Below are positions 13,601 through 24,983 of a stretch of 64,000 nucleotides of DNA, piece by piece. Source of the stretch: Paragordius varius (taxonomy: Eukaryota > Nematomorpha); NCBI GenBank assembly GCA_964247055.1, contig OZ176053.1, positions 6,138,001 through 6,202,000 on the forward strand, written 5' to 3'. A program made the position numbers and the translations under genes. Numbering within the stretch: position 1 is the first letter of the stretch; the number at the start of each line of letters is the position of its first letter. A model generated the notes under the pieces. It made no database searches, was not told the DNA's origin, and was given only the letters and a program-made list of their open reading frames with translations.

Positions 13601-14314
13601 GATAGATTTCATATAAGTGGTCGATCAATACATAATAATTATTTTGATTTTTAGTTGAAAAAGAATACTACAATTGCTATATTCATTGGGGTAAAAGCCG
13701 ATGTGGTGCCAACTCGAGGGATGCTGAAACTATCTATGATGGTATGTTTTATTATTTTTATAAAATAAAACCATTCAGTGCGCATATTCCTTTTGGTTTT
13801 ATCCATAAACTACTATATCAATAATCTTTTTACGACCATTTTAGGATACGTTTCGGGCGGCCATTATTTCTTCTCCGGCTCTGGTTATGATTATCAATGT
13901 CTACCAAGGAATCCAGAATACAAGTTTGTCTTGGATGGATATCAAAGCAAAGCCACCATATACGGAGCCGAATACAGGTTGTATGATGAACATTCTCCAC
14001 TACTTCGTAAAGGCCATAAATTTAATGTGGGTCTTTGTGCTCTGTGCTGTGTACCTCGACCCGATCAATACATGTTCCCAGGGTTTACGCGCTGTCCATC
14101 GGCCTGGACCCTAGAATACCGAGGCTACATCATGTCAGCCAATGAAGAATTGTCACGAGCCACTTATATTTGCGTGGACGAAGATGCCGAATACGAAGCT
14201 AGCTCTACCCCGGGTGATGGGGCCTCCCTATACATCGTTGAAGTTAAGTCTGGCAATTTACCATCGTCCTACAAAGATGGACGTGAATTAGCCTGTGTCG
14301 TATGTACTCATTAA
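7681..14314 (+). CDS. Type II transmembrane collagen with short-chain collagen C4 C-terminal domain
   Basis: Thirteen exons encode about 805 residues: 7681-8049, 9172-9265, 9684-9838, 10211-10336, 10658-10783, 11118-11243, 11339-11464, 11674-11799, 12055-12180, 12470-12595, 12949-13309, 13655-13741 and 13845-14314. Residues 1-40 are a polar cytoplasmic head. Residues 41-64 form a membrane segment ([16 protein letters not shown]), followed by a short helical stem and a furin-type site, RHKR, at 142-145. About 148 uninterrupted Gly-X-Y triplets run from about 162 to 606, bracketed by CKPC and CRNC cysteine pairs. The C-terminal domain ([45 protein letters not shown]) matches the domain annotated in sponge and cnidarian short-chain collagen C4 proteins. 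Seven middle exons are each exactly 126 bp in phase 0. Inferred role: membrane-anchored, possibly shed, matrix protein. The exon 1 donor (G|GTTATT) is weak, so the junction to exon 2 is the least certain part. Confidence 0.9.
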
Positions 14315-15146
14315 GGGTGTTAACAATACATATTTTCTTTGCATTTCACATATTTTTTACTTTATCTTTAAGCTATATACACATACAAACGTTATGCCTT
14401 AATTCAAACTGTCACACATTATTAATTTTATATGTTCATATGCATTTTATTTTTCAAGTTAAAAAACGTGGCAATTACCTACATTAATAAACGAAGGTAA
14501 TTGCGCGCATCAAGACGCATTTAATTTAATATTTATGAATATGAGATATTGATAATTACTTATATTTTAGAATCAAAATGCCTTCCTTACCATGATTTTT
14601 GATTATATTGATAGTATTTTTACACCACTTTCTTGATCGTTTAAATGCACACTAGTCAATATTCATAAACAATATTTTATGTATCGTTTGCCGATAATTA
14701 ATTTATCAGACGCATAATATTTTTATATGATTTTTTATAAATGGTGTATGGTATCAATATATGAAATTTTTTAGCAATTAATTAAAGGAAGTAACATCCG
14801 TGCGAAAATTGCGTTTTAATGGGGCGTGATGCGCTAAATAAACCATAAGGCTCCGCATTCCATCTAACGAATTTTGAAATTGCATGATTTTGTTAAAATT
14901 ATTTTTATCTAAACTTAGACATTGTAAAAATGACGGTGCAAGCGATCCAATGTATTACGATCCTTAAAAATGATAAAAAATTCTAATCGTAATTAAAGTC
15001 AAATTAAACAAAATGCAGCAACTCTTGTCGATTTCTTTTAATTATTATACTGATATATATACCAAAAATAGATTGAATAAAATAATCTATATTTTTGTTA
15101 ATGGATATTACACGTAAAAAAACATACATAAACATATGGTTTAAAT
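14315..15146. other. Collagen 3' flank, intergenic
   Basis: A+T-rich sequence after the collagen stop codon. It should contain the 3' UTR; an attaataaac stretch near 14485 is a possible poly(A) signal. No coding exon or recognisable repeat was seen before the hAT-like element that starts at 15147. Confidence 0.35.
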
Positions 15147-15464
15147 CAGAGGTGTCCAACACGCGGCCCGCAAGGCCACGTGCGACCATCCTTTTTGTGT
15201 GGCCCGTGAGAAATTCGGAAATCCATAATTTGCAAAAATTATGCTCACAAAATTTTAGTAAAATTGATATTTTCCTTACCAAATTTTTTAAATAAGTTAA
15301 TCCATTTCACAATAATTATATAAAAGTTGTTAGATTGTGATTGTTTGCAGTTTTATGTTTGAAATTATAAAATTTTATTTGTGAATGACCATAAATATTT
15401 TAAATGCGGCCCGCCGGGTTTTTTGAGTCAAAAATGCGCCCGCAAACCAATTTGGATACCCCTG
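15147..15464. mobile_element. Non-autonomous hAT-type DNA transposon (MITE)
   Basis: The ends pair as CAGAGGTGTCCAA and TTGGATACCCCTG, with GC-rich subterminal gcggcccgc motifs standing out from the A+T-rich background. The flanks are gtttaaat on the left and atttaaat on the right, a 7 of 8 match consistent with the 8-bp target duplication of hAT elements. There is no transposase. The interior aligns by eye with the copy at 53493-53752 (both read aaatt-ggaaat, then tgctcacaa and aaaactgatatt-like stretches). Confidence 0.8.
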
Positions 15465-16287
15465 ATTTAAATGAATGAAAATAACAGAACTCATTAGTTT
15501 AATATTCTTCACTACATAACGGAATTTTTCGATTGATTATTAATAATAAATTATACCTCATTTGTTACCCAATAATACAAATAAATTATAGTTGTTTTCG
15601 TAAAAATAGATGTGTAAATTAATTATTTATCGGTGCTTCAAACAGCACTAAAACCGGTTAACGCGCCGATCTAAATAAATCATTCCACCAAAGAGAACGC
15701 GGTTTGGAATACGGGGCTTTTATGTATTTTAGCATCTAATTATAGAAAATGAATAATGTTTGAGTAAAATTAGACTCACCCATGTACATGGGTTTTACAA
15801 TCAAAATTTAATTATTTCATCAGTTTTGGTTACATAATAATATATCATCAATAAAATTTTCTAACCAAAAAATTCGGTCGATTATCTTTGTGAGTTATAT
15901 GACTCTATATAAATGTGATTAGATAACAAAAAATCGATTAGGGGTGTGCAAAATAGGAAATGATTAATAAGCAACATTATTTTATAATATAAATAAATAC
16001 ATTACTAGTCTCATGTGATAAATATTTTATGTATAATAAAACTTTAAATGAGGTAATGTACATAAACAAAAAAGTTCTAAAAGAGAAATATTATTATATA
16101 ACAATCAATATTAATCCGGAATAATCTAGTATATTGTATAAAAAATTTCCGCTTTCGCAAAAGTAGTCTGATTTATTTTTTATATCGCTGTTTATATGGT
16201 ATCTGTTTTTTGAAGGACTAAATCTAATATCTTTATATAAAAAAATAAATTTGGCAAATGAATCACAAGCTTGACAAATGGTCCTCA
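15465..16287. other. Upstream region of methyltransferase gene 1
   Basis: A+T-rich sequence between the hAT MITE and the first methyltransferase start. An in-frame ATG at 16258 lies 30 bases upstream of the start I chose. No other gene or repeat recognised. Confidence 0.3.
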
Positions 16288-17268
16288 ATGAACGGAGATT
16301 CCGAATATTATTCCAATAGCAATGAATATCAAACGAACGTATATAATTATCTTATTCAATTGGTTAAACCAAAAGTCAAAATATACGATAACATTTTGGA
16401 TATCGGGAGTGGAGATGGAAAATCAACTTATAATTTTTATCGAACGTTAGTGGATGAAAAGCAGTTCCAAGGCTCTATTGTTGGCCTAGATGCTTTGGAG
16501 AGTATGACACAATATGCTAAAAATATGTATTGCAATACACCTAAAAATTTAGAAAATAACAACAATTCAATGTCTACGGATGAAATACAATCTTCACCAC
16601 AATTAGTATTCGTTAATGCCGATATAGGGTGCACAGATTTTGAAAAATCTATTTCGAGGCGTTTATCCAGTGAGGACCTTCCAATTGTGTTTGATCACAT
16701 TATTTCATGTTGTTGTATCCATTGGGTGGGTGATCAAAACACTTGTTTTCAAAACATCAAACGCCTGCTTAAGCCTTCTCCCTCTATGACTGAAAATAAT
16801 GGCGCCAAAAAAGAAGCTACATTAGACTTTATGCATGGACTTTGCGTGATGCCCGCCCTTAATTATGCCACTCAAAAAATTATTGATGAATGGGAAAATC
16901 CTGATCACATTGATCGATTAAAGAATTTGTACAATGCCAATTTACTTCCTTGGCACAGGGCTTGGATGTTAAAACAGGATCCTATCGCAGCTTACCGACA
17001 ATTCATGGTGAATGCCGGATTTGATGACGAAAAAATTGTTATACAAGAGCTCCCAAATCATCTGTTACATTACAATTTTGGTTCCATGGATAAATTAAAA
17101 AGTTTTGTAAGGGGGTGTTTCCCTGATGTCTTTCCACCCGGTATGTCGGAAGAAGACAAAAGCGCATTTTTTAAAACATTCGCTGATTATATGGGCGAAA
17201 AGAATAAGGAAATAGATGGATGTCCTTTTACAATGTATATCCCTATAATGCATATTCATTATAGCTAA
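16288..17268 (+). CDS. JHAMT-like SAM-dependent methyltransferase 1
   Basis: An intronless gene of 326 codons for a class I S-adenosylmethionine-dependent methyltransferase of the juvenile-hormone-acid-methyltransferase-like family. Motif I is ILDIGSGDGKST, which binds SAM; the post-I acidic strand is IVGLDALESM; the family hallmark is DHIISCCCIHWVGDQNT (compare the CLHWVQDQ signature of insect JHAMT). An open frame continues to an ATG at 16258. I prefer 16288 because MNGDSEYYSNSNEY aligns with MNANAEDYAKFNQF and MNSNAEEYAKYNTY, the starts of its two neighbours. The substrate is unknown; family membership does not imply juvenile hormone synthesis. It lies in opposite orientation to its two paralogues at 20093 and 23293. 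Confidence 0.85.
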   Translation: MNGDSEYYSNSNEYQTNVYNYLIQLVKPKVKIYDNILDIGSGDGKSTYNFYRTLVDEKQFQGSIVGLDALESMTQYAKNMYCNTPKNLENNNNSMSTDEIQSSPQLVFVNADIGCTDFEKSISRRLSSEDLPIVFDHIISCCCIHWVGDQNTCFQNIKRLLKPSPSMTENNGAKKEATLDFMHGLCVMPALNYATQKIIDEWENPDHIDRLKNLYNANLLPWHRAWMLKQDPIAAYRQFMVNAGFDDEKIVIQELPNHLLHYNFGSMDKLKSFVRGCFPDVFPPGMSEEDKSAFFKTFADYMGEKNKEIDGCPFTMYIPIMHIHYS

Positions 17269-17997
17269 ACAATATTGTTTGATATTATGGGAAAATAAAT
17301 TTATAATATATATTTTCGGCGTTGATATACTTTACACAATGTTTGTAATACCTATAACACAAGAATAATGGTTAAATTTTTTATATCGATTTTCATACAC
17401 GAACAGATAAATTCTTGAATCTTTTCTAAATTTCCCATATTTTTTTTAAATTAAAGACATAATTGTTCCATATTTGCAATGATTATGTTTATAATACTTT
17501 ATTGGGTTTTGGGAAGGCTATTTAAGTTGGGTACAAATATGAAGATAATAGATACTCGTCATTCTGCTCTTAATTTTTATATTCCGAAGTTTAATTGATT
17601 TTGGTTCCATGTGCGATGTGCAAGTTGGACAATGTTGTATGATTACACTAACATGTATATATATCATCCAATTGTGATTATATTTATGTATCATATCATT
17701 AAAATTTTCCCAAGTACCGCAATGAATATTAAAAGATGGATGTTTTACACAGTTGTTAATTCGTTCATTCTTACCATATCAAAGTTTTCATTGGGGTACA
17801 CAAGGGTTCAATATTGATTACTTTAACATCGGTCAGACCTGATATAAGCTCAATAAAAACTTTTAGAGCTTGTAAAGTTTCACATTGCCTATCACTTATG
17901 CATTAGTGATTAGAGAAAAAAGAAAAATAAGGCTTCCTTAGTTACAAGAATGAGAAAGTTTAGTTGGATAACATTAGTTAAATGCTGACAATTTTAT

Positions 17998-18041
<44 letters not shown>

Positions 18042-19739
18042 GACACAAATGTATATTTGGCTTTGAAGGCATTTTCCGCATAACTAGTAAGCCCTTTCAA
18101 AGTAAAATATATATTTTTCTTCCTAATCGCCTTTAAAGTCATGCCGCCATAATCTAGGGCCCTGAAGCCCTACCTCGTATAAAAATAGGGAAACAAGTCC
18201 AAAAAAATTATGTCTTTTAGCAATTTTCCGAATGGCATTATTTTTACTGCTTTATATATAAATTTTGTAAAAACACGGAATAAAAATCTAGCTTTCCCTT
18301 ATTACACTCTTTTTTTGGACAACCTTAAAGGTTAAACAGCTGTAATGGTATCAAGGTGTATCAAGAAAAGGGTGTAGCAGACCCACGTCGCCACTGTCCA
18401 CAAAAGACGTCCCTTGCTGCCCTTCCATACACCAGTCAATGGTGGTTCAGTGACAGCCGTCTAATTGCGTCGGGGGTCGGGTTGACTTCTAGGGATATAA
18501 TGATAAGTTTATATAAAGATATGTATGAAATAAAATGAAGATATATTTGGCATTTACAGGTAAAATAAATCCAATCGACTATATCCTATATATTCATACT
18601 AATGTTTAATAGATTTAATATTCTTTAAAATATAACGTATGGATATTCTAGCTTAATTCAACCGAAGCATATTTATTATACTGTAACAGTATTTATATCT
18701 TGTTTAATACGATTTTATAAACCAATATTTAACTTTGCTAGTGGTATGTATTTCCGTTTTTAATCCATGTTTTTTTTATAGTCTATAAATTCCAGTTGGT
18801 ATTCATAAAGTGTCTGATATTTAAATCAATTTTTCTCCTTTTATATGTAAATCTAACATTTATAGACCAATAAATTGGTATCAATATTTTATTTATGAAT
18901 GCGCAGATAACTATCAAACATCCATTGAATTTACTTCTAACCGAATACAATTTATGGTATCAAAAATTAAACGATAATAGTTGAGGTAACATGTTGAGAT
19001 TTAGCAATTATAGTTGATAGATGTTTCAAACAACTCATAGTTCCAAATTATTAAATTTATATTTCTATTAAATTTTCTTATTTATTTTATGTTAGTTTTT
19101 GTAACTGTTGATATGGATTTAAAAAAATCAGAAAATTTATTCAAAACTTTATTGTATGAATGATCAATTTTTAAATTTATTTAACCAAAATAATGTAAAA
19201 TACATTGTGATAATTATGAGAAAATAGATTATGCTCTTGATGGGGTTTCGATACATTTTTTCCAGAACGGATATCATTAAGATACTTTTTACTCGCTATT
19301 CACCTGATTATGCGACATATGATTTTATGTATAATATTTTATGTATTATTCACACTTCATAAATATCAATTCGCTTTAATTTTAGAGAGTTTGTTAGCAT
19401 AAAAATTATTTCTATATTTAACCAAAATTCACAAATATTGACATATATTTTTTAATGTAATCACGAAATATATTTTTATTCGTAATGTAAATTTAACATA
19501 GAAAGCCATTCATTCTTTATATTACATATATGGAGGTTCGTTTAATAAACATAGTTTATAATTAAAAAATACACTGTGAATTTTTAAATTGGTTATCAAT
19601 TAATTATATACTCACCCCACTGATTGAAATAATCTAAACCGCATTACACAAATGGAATTTATTTAAGAATTGTATTAATTTCACATTGTTTGGAATGTCC
19701 ATTTACCAAACTACTCCGGCCATATAATAATCTTTTTAT
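17269..19739. other. Intergenic, A+T-rich, with a TA microsatellite and a GC-richer islet
   Basis: No exon was supported. It holds a TA microsatellite at 18001-18036 and, at about 18330-18490, a markedly less A+T-rich segment beginning near ggtgtagcagacccacgtcg. I cannot assign that segment to a gene or a known repeat. An open frame at 17611-17817 translates to composition typical of noncoding A+T-rich DNA. Confidence 0.35.
18001..18036. repeat. (TA)n microsatellite
   Basis: About 18 uninterrupted TA units. Confidence 0.95.
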
Positions 19740-19930
19740 ATGTTAAAGGTAATCTCTACACTTAAAAGAGGCCAAAGAAAGCTTCATGGATGGATAATAT
19801 TCTAAAAGAAACCAATAAACTTTAACAGAAATCTATACCAAAACTAAAACTCGCACTTTATGGAGAAGTTTTATCTAAAAATTGCAAAAATCCGACATCG
19901 GCTGCAACACTCCATCCTGATTTTAATTGA
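19740..19930 (+). mobile_element. LINE 3' fragment (non-LTR retrotransposon C terminus)
   Basis: Read forward, the stretch resembles the end of LINE endonuclease-reverse-transcriptase proteins: K-R-G-Q-R-K-L-H-G-W-style basic/Trp motif, then NFNRNLYQN and FYLKIAKIRHRLQHS in adjacent frames. It is decayed, with frame changes, and only the extreme 3' part is present. It is on the same strand as the larger LINE remnant at 21895-23095 but precedes it, so it is probably a separate insertion. Confidence 0.45.
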
Positions 19931-20092
19931 GTTCGGTACACATCTCTAATTAATTGCATTGTATTTTATTGAATGAGAAGAAATGAAAAATTATTTAGGA
20001 ATATTATTGAACATAAATTGGGCGATTGTGATGACAACTTTTTGAATGTTTATTTTATTAATTCTTAGCATAAACAACAAATAATCAATGTC

Positions 20093-21073
20093 CTAATAGG
20101 TTATCCCATTTGTTACGGTTTGCTGCGCTGTATTGTTGTAATGAAATAGGGGTATGTAAGGATGTTCGCCTTTTTTAGCAGTTTCGGCTAGCGATTCCAT
20201 AGTATATTGAGCGAATTCTGTAAAAAAGGTTTTAGACAGCTCATTCGTTGGGTCCATTAATTCATAGGGCAAAACTTTCGGGAAACTTACTTTCAGGAAT
20301 AAGGCCAATTCTTCTATCCTTTTCCATGGATAATTTATATCTGCAGCTTGTACTGATATACCGTGATAATTAAAGCCAGCTTTAACCATTAATAGTTTAT
20401 AATATTCTGTCGGGTTGGGTTCATGCATCCATTCTCTCCGCCATGGGAGTTTATTTTGCTCATGTTTCTCTTTTAACTTCTCTGTATAAGGATTCCACTT
20501 TGGATCACGCAAAATTTTTTGACAAGCATCATCGGCAGCATTTGTTTCAATGTAAAATAAAAGATTTACACTGTTTATGTGTTGAGTGGTAGTATTTGTA
20601 TTTATATTTAAGAGGTTGTATAAATTTGATAGCGCCATGTGTTGATCATTTATCCAATGCATACAAAATGCTGAAACGATATGATCAACTTTTGGATTAT
20701 TTGAATGTAGTGCAACCTTTAATTTATCCTTTATTTCTTGGAGTGGTTTACTAATATCACATACGAGAAAGTTTAAACTAGGTCCACTGTTATCATAACT
20801 TACGTCATTGTGTTTATCATGCGTGGCAAATTTTTTTATGGCATATGCTATCATAGTTGGTTCAATATCCATGCCAATTATCATACCTTTAAAATTGAGT
20901 TTTTCAACAAGTGTTGCGTAAAGTGAATACGTACACCTACCATCACCACATCCAACATCCAGGATTATATCTAATGGACCAACATAATTTACAACGTTTG
21001 GTATGATAGTGTTTTTGTATATTTCAAATTGGAATTGATTAAATTTAGCGTAATCTTCGGCGTTGGCATTCAT
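20093..21073 (-). CDS. JHAMT-like SAM-dependent methyltransferase 2
   Basis: A single-exon gene of 326 residues. Motif I IILDVGCGDGRCTYS binds SAM, IIGMDIEPTMIAYA carries the acidic residue after strand 2, NFLVCDIS is motif II-like, and DHIVSAFCMHWINDQHMAL is the family signature. The C-terminal half shares the LPWRREWMHEPNPTEYY block with paralogue 3 and the related LPWHRAWMLKQDPIAAY with paralogue 1. The frame is intact. It is co-oriented with paralogue 3 and separated from it by a decayed LINE. Methyl donor use is well supported by motif; the acceptor substrate is not inferable. Confidence 0.87.
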   Translation of the reverse strand: MNANAEDYAKFNQFQFEIYKNTIIPNVVNYVGPLDIILDVGCGDGRCTYSLYATLVEKLNFKGMIIGMDIEPTMIAYAIKKFATHDKHNDVSYDNSGPSLNFLVCDISKPLQEIKDKLKVALHSNNPKVDHIVSAFCMHWINDQHMALSNLYNLLNINTNTTTQHINSVNLLFYIETNAADDACQKILRDPKWNPYTEKLKEKHEQNKLPWRREWMHEPNPTEYYKLLMVKAGFNYHGISVQAADINYPWKRIEELALFLKVSFPKVLPYELMDPTNELSKTFFTEFAQYTMESLAETAKKGEHPYIPLFHYNNTAQQTVTNGITY

Positions 21074-21894
21074 TTTTTATCATATAATAATTTTTAGCTA
21101 ACAATCCAGTTAATACAGAATGATAAAATAAAATAGGTTAAATATTGTAAACAGATTCTTGCTTTATGTATTTTATTTAGCCGTAAACCTGCCTCTAATT
21201 TGGCAAAAAAAGAGGTAAAAAAATTTTGGCATATAAACTAATTTGATTACTATTATTAATATTATATACGTTAATTTTTAGCTTTTCCTTGAATATTTTT
21301 TAAAAAAATATTAACCAAAGCATAATAATTTTTAAGTTTAGCTTTGGATATTAGTGGATAATTGTCATTTAAGTAGTAATAATAAAGATAAATGCACGGT
21401 GGCAGTCAGAGATGTCATTTTACAACCTAATAACTGGTATTATTCATGGTTTTAATAATGTTGGTAAATAAATAATACAGAAATACCAATTTTTTGACTA
21501 ACGTAAATAGAAGGTATTAATTTTTTTTATTGAGTTACTGTTTATTACTGAATAATAATGAATGCTAAACAATATTTTTTTAATCAATTGAAAATTACCT
21601 TAACCAAGGATTATTTTATTCAACAGGTCCAGACTGTGTTAAAACCGACCTAGTCAATTAAAAAATATTTTTTAATAATGATTAACCAACACGGTATATT
21701 TTGGTTATCATGCATCGTATCGGATAAATATTCCTTATATTTCTAAAGATTCCTAAGACTCTTGATTTTACTAAATTTGAGTGCATTATTACTAAACAGT
21801 TTGACATTTTATAAGTAAAAGATATATTACTTAGCAAAAATTCATTTTAATAACTTACATAAATATATTAACTGAAAACAAATGTTTCAATCCT

Positions 21895-23095
21895 ACAAGA
21901 CGACTGGGTCAAATCGTATCACTTACCGTTCTAAAAGGCAATCTCTGTCAGAACTATAGAATAATTGCGGTCACCAACAAACTATAATAACTCCACCTCA
22001 AGATAATACTAAAACGAATTTCATCCACACATTATGAAATTTCTGATGTAAAAGTTGACTTAGATTAAAGCGAAACACTACAAATCATACAGTTACTATT
22101 AATACTATAATTCAGAGATACAACAAAATTGGAAAAAGTTTGTAGTTTTTTGGACTTCAGTATGGCATTCGACAGAGTACACCACGACTGTCTATGGAAG
22201 ATTTTACAATCTTCCGGAGTTTCCTCCCATTTGTTGAACTCGTTGTAAGCAAACAGCTGCCATCAAAGCACAATACGGTCCCACCAAGTGGTTCCCTATC
22301 CTCAGAGTGTGAGACAAGGATGTGTCCTTTCTCCCCTCCTCAACACACGGAAATTTAAATGCGCAAATTTCCTCACCATATTGGAGCGCTAATCGGAGTT
22401 CTTACTATTTGCGATCTCCAGTACCGACAACACGGTTCTATTGACAGAATCACATCGAACATGATTTATCTCTTAAATAGACTTACCGTCAATGCAAGAA
22501 GCTAATCCCATCTAAATCTAAATAATGATCCTCAACGCCCCCAGTTCCTTTATCACTTTATCGACTTAGCTGATCCAAATATTTAGTTTCCTAATTGCAT
22601 ATGACGGCAGTTCAGATCCAGACATCTGAGCACGGCTTGGATTAGGGCGTGCTACCATGGGCTATGATTCGGAACTTTTTGGTAATAATAGTTTCAAGAT
22701 TAGCCATCCTTAAGGCGATGGTTCTCATCGGGATTTACGGATTGAAATCATGGGGGTGTCTACCGACAAGCCCGCATCAACTCAAATGTGTGCTTCCGGA
22801 AAATTTTGGGCATCTCCTGGAAATGTTTCTTAGTCATTAATAGTTAACTTCATCAAACCTGAATTCTTGCTTTACGATCTGATATCTACAAACAATTAAA
22901 ATATTTCGATATTCTACGATCCGATTCCATAATCTCCTTGGGTTGGTCAATGTACCCGCAAAAAAAGCCACATCCAAACGATCAGTTACAAACCTTACCC
23001 TTTCCCAAATAATTTAAAAATTCTTAAGATCTTCTGGCGTGGATAATGCTTATTTATGAGAAAGCTAAGCGTCGCTATTCGACTAGCTTCTAACA
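21895..23095 (+). mobile_element. Decayed LINE (non-LTR retrotransposon) with reverse-transcriptase motifs
   Basis: Across shifting frames the segment shows, in order, an upstream RT motif resembling CQNYRIIAVTN (about 21945), the catalytic-palm-proximal LDFSMAFDRVHHDCLW (about 22150-22200), VRQGCVLSPLLNT (about 22305-22345) and, near 22730, YGLKSWG, the place where related LINEs carry YGCETW. These are hallmarks of LINE endonuclease-reverse-transcriptase proteins. Multiple stops and frame changes make it non-functional. Clade assignment (RTE-like or Jockey-like) is uncertain. It separates methyltransferase genes 2 and 3. Confidence 0.75.
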
Positions 23096-23292
23096 CACAG
23101 TAATGCCAAACTTATTCAACTTTAAGCGATTTCCTGAGCAATTAATGCATATGCTTCGATAACATATTATTGTAATTTATTTATTAAAAAAATAATTATA
23201 TTAAATGGAATTTTAGAGACAAATAATGAGAAAGACTGTTTGTACACAAAATTATCAAATGTATAACTATCAGTGAAATTTTGTCATACATA

Positions 23293-24312
23293 TTACATTG
23301 ATATCTCATAATGAAATATTGGTAGGTAGGCTTGATCAATATCAATAGCACCATTTTCAGCGTCCATTTTGCTTTTAAAGTCTATCATATACTGTGCAAA
23401 CTCAGTAAAAAATTTATCTGATTTTCCACCAGGTTCGTAGAGATCATCAGATAACGTATTGGAGAGAGATGATTTCATAAGATTTGCTCTTTCATCTAAT
23501 GTTTTAGCTTCTTTAGCAGCAAGGTCCGGTATTTTGCGTACAGAAATGCCTTGTGGTTTAAATCCAGATTGTACCATAATTGCTATGTAAGAGTCTATTG
23601 GATTAGATTGGCACATCCATTCTCTACGCCAAGAAATTTGATAGGAGTTATAACGTCTTCTAAGTATGGCGGTATAAGGGATCCATTCGGGATTGGCTAA
23701 AATCTTTTGACAGGCATAATCAACGATAGGAAGTTTGTCAGGGAACAAAAGATCCATGGTACTTACTTTTTTAGCCTTTGTATTTGAGCAAGGCGTTAGA
23801 ACAGAATCGTTCGATAACAATTTGCACATGTTAACTAAAGCTTGTTCTTGCTTAACTATCCAATGCATGCAAAAGCTGGAAATTATATGGTTAACCCGTT
23901 TACCTTTTAGCATGTGAAGTTTTGCTTCAACTTCTTCAAAATCAGCACTGATATCACATAAGATAAAAACGAGTCTAGGTCCTTTCAATTCTTCCTCCGT
24001 TTCTAATAAATTTACTTCTCCTTTTTGTAATTGCGACGGCTTGTTTAAAGTGTTAGGCTGAGAAGCGAAATGCTTTGTAGCATAATCTATCATAGCTGGA
24101 TCATTGTCCAACCCTATAATCATTCCTTGAAAATTTTTTTCTTCTATTAATTTGGAATACAGAGCATGGGAACATGCGCCTTCCCCGCATCCGACATCCA
24201 AAACTATATCTTGCTTTTCAATGCTTGGAAATACCGTGGGGATAAAGTATTCACGAAAAATATTATGCTGATAAGTGTTATATTTAGCATACTCTTCAGC
24301 GTTGGAATTCAT
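23293..24312 (-). CDS. JHAMT-like SAM-dependent methyltransferase 3
   Basis: A single-exon gene of 339 residues. SAM-binding motif I is IVLDVGCGEGACSHAL; MIIGLDNDPAMIDYATKHFA follows; VFILCDIS and NHIISSFCMHWIVKQEQAL complete the class I methyltransferase core with the JHAMT-type Cys-x-His-Trp signature. The ISWRREWMCQSNPIDSY block aligns with both paralogues. It is closest by eye to gene 2: both begin MN-x-NAE-x-YAK and share CMHWI. The frame is open from ATG to stop, so it is probably functional. Acceptor substrate unknown. Confidence 0.87.
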   Translation of the reverse strand: MNSNAEEYAKYNTYQHNIFREYFIPTVFPSIEKQDIVLDVGCGEGACSHALYSKLIEEKNFQGMIIGLDNDPAMIDYATKHFASQPNTLNKPSQLQKGEVNLLETEEELKGPRLVFILCDISADFEEVEAKLHMLKGKRVNHIISSFCMHWIVKQEQALVNMCKLLSNDSVLTPCSNTKAKKVSTMDLLFPDKLPIVDYACQKILANPEWIPYTAILRRRYNSYQISWRREWMCQSNPIDSYIAIMVQSGFKPQGISVRKIPDLAAKEAKTLDERANLMKSSLSNTLSDDLYEPGGKSDKFFTEFAQYMIDFKSKMDAENGAIDIDQAYLPIFHYEISM

Positions 24313-24983
24313 AAGATTGATTTAAAATTTAATATAAAAATTTTTATTTAAAAATATTTATCAACTATGGACAACATATAGATTTGGCTCTTTGACACCA
24401 TAATATTTGTGTATATAGTAGATAATCTTTTTGGAAAAAAAATTATTATTTTGTAAAATGTCATCTTTTTAGTTTTTATGGCCAAAAAATAAGCCATATA
24501 AAATAAAAAAAGTGGTAATTGGAACTCTATCTGATGTGTATAATCTCTTATGGTTTATCATTCACTCTTATTGTCGTTGACATTATATAGACAAAAGTGA
24601 TATGAATGCTAAACTAATCCTAAAATAAGTATCAACTGAAGAATAAGTTATTTATGATGAACATTGTTTTTGAATTAATTACCAAGATAAATTTTCCACA
24701 ACTCTCATTCGCTTAACAGTTTGAAAACTTATAGTTTCAAAATTATATAAAAGACTAAATCGGATCTATTAATATAAAAAATCACGCACCATTACTAAAT
24801 TATTAGTAATAACGCGTTTAAAAATTTTATTAAGTGTAAATCTTGCATATAATAATATGTAATATTTGAAAGTATTGCATTTAATGACCAAAAAGAGCAA
24901 TCAATATTAAATTTAAACTGAAATTACTGTGTTATATTTTATACCATGCGCCGGCAATTTTAATACCTTAATGGTAATTAAAA

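Noticed and set aside
16258-16287. Upstream ATG adding ten residues to methyltransferase 1
   Set aside because: The two paralogues begin at the position equivalent to 16288; the extra residues have no counterpart.
17611-17817. 68-residue plus-strand open frame in intergenic DNA
   Set aside because: Composition rich in Ile, Tyr and Phe as expected from translated A+T-rich noncoding sequence; no homologue recalled.
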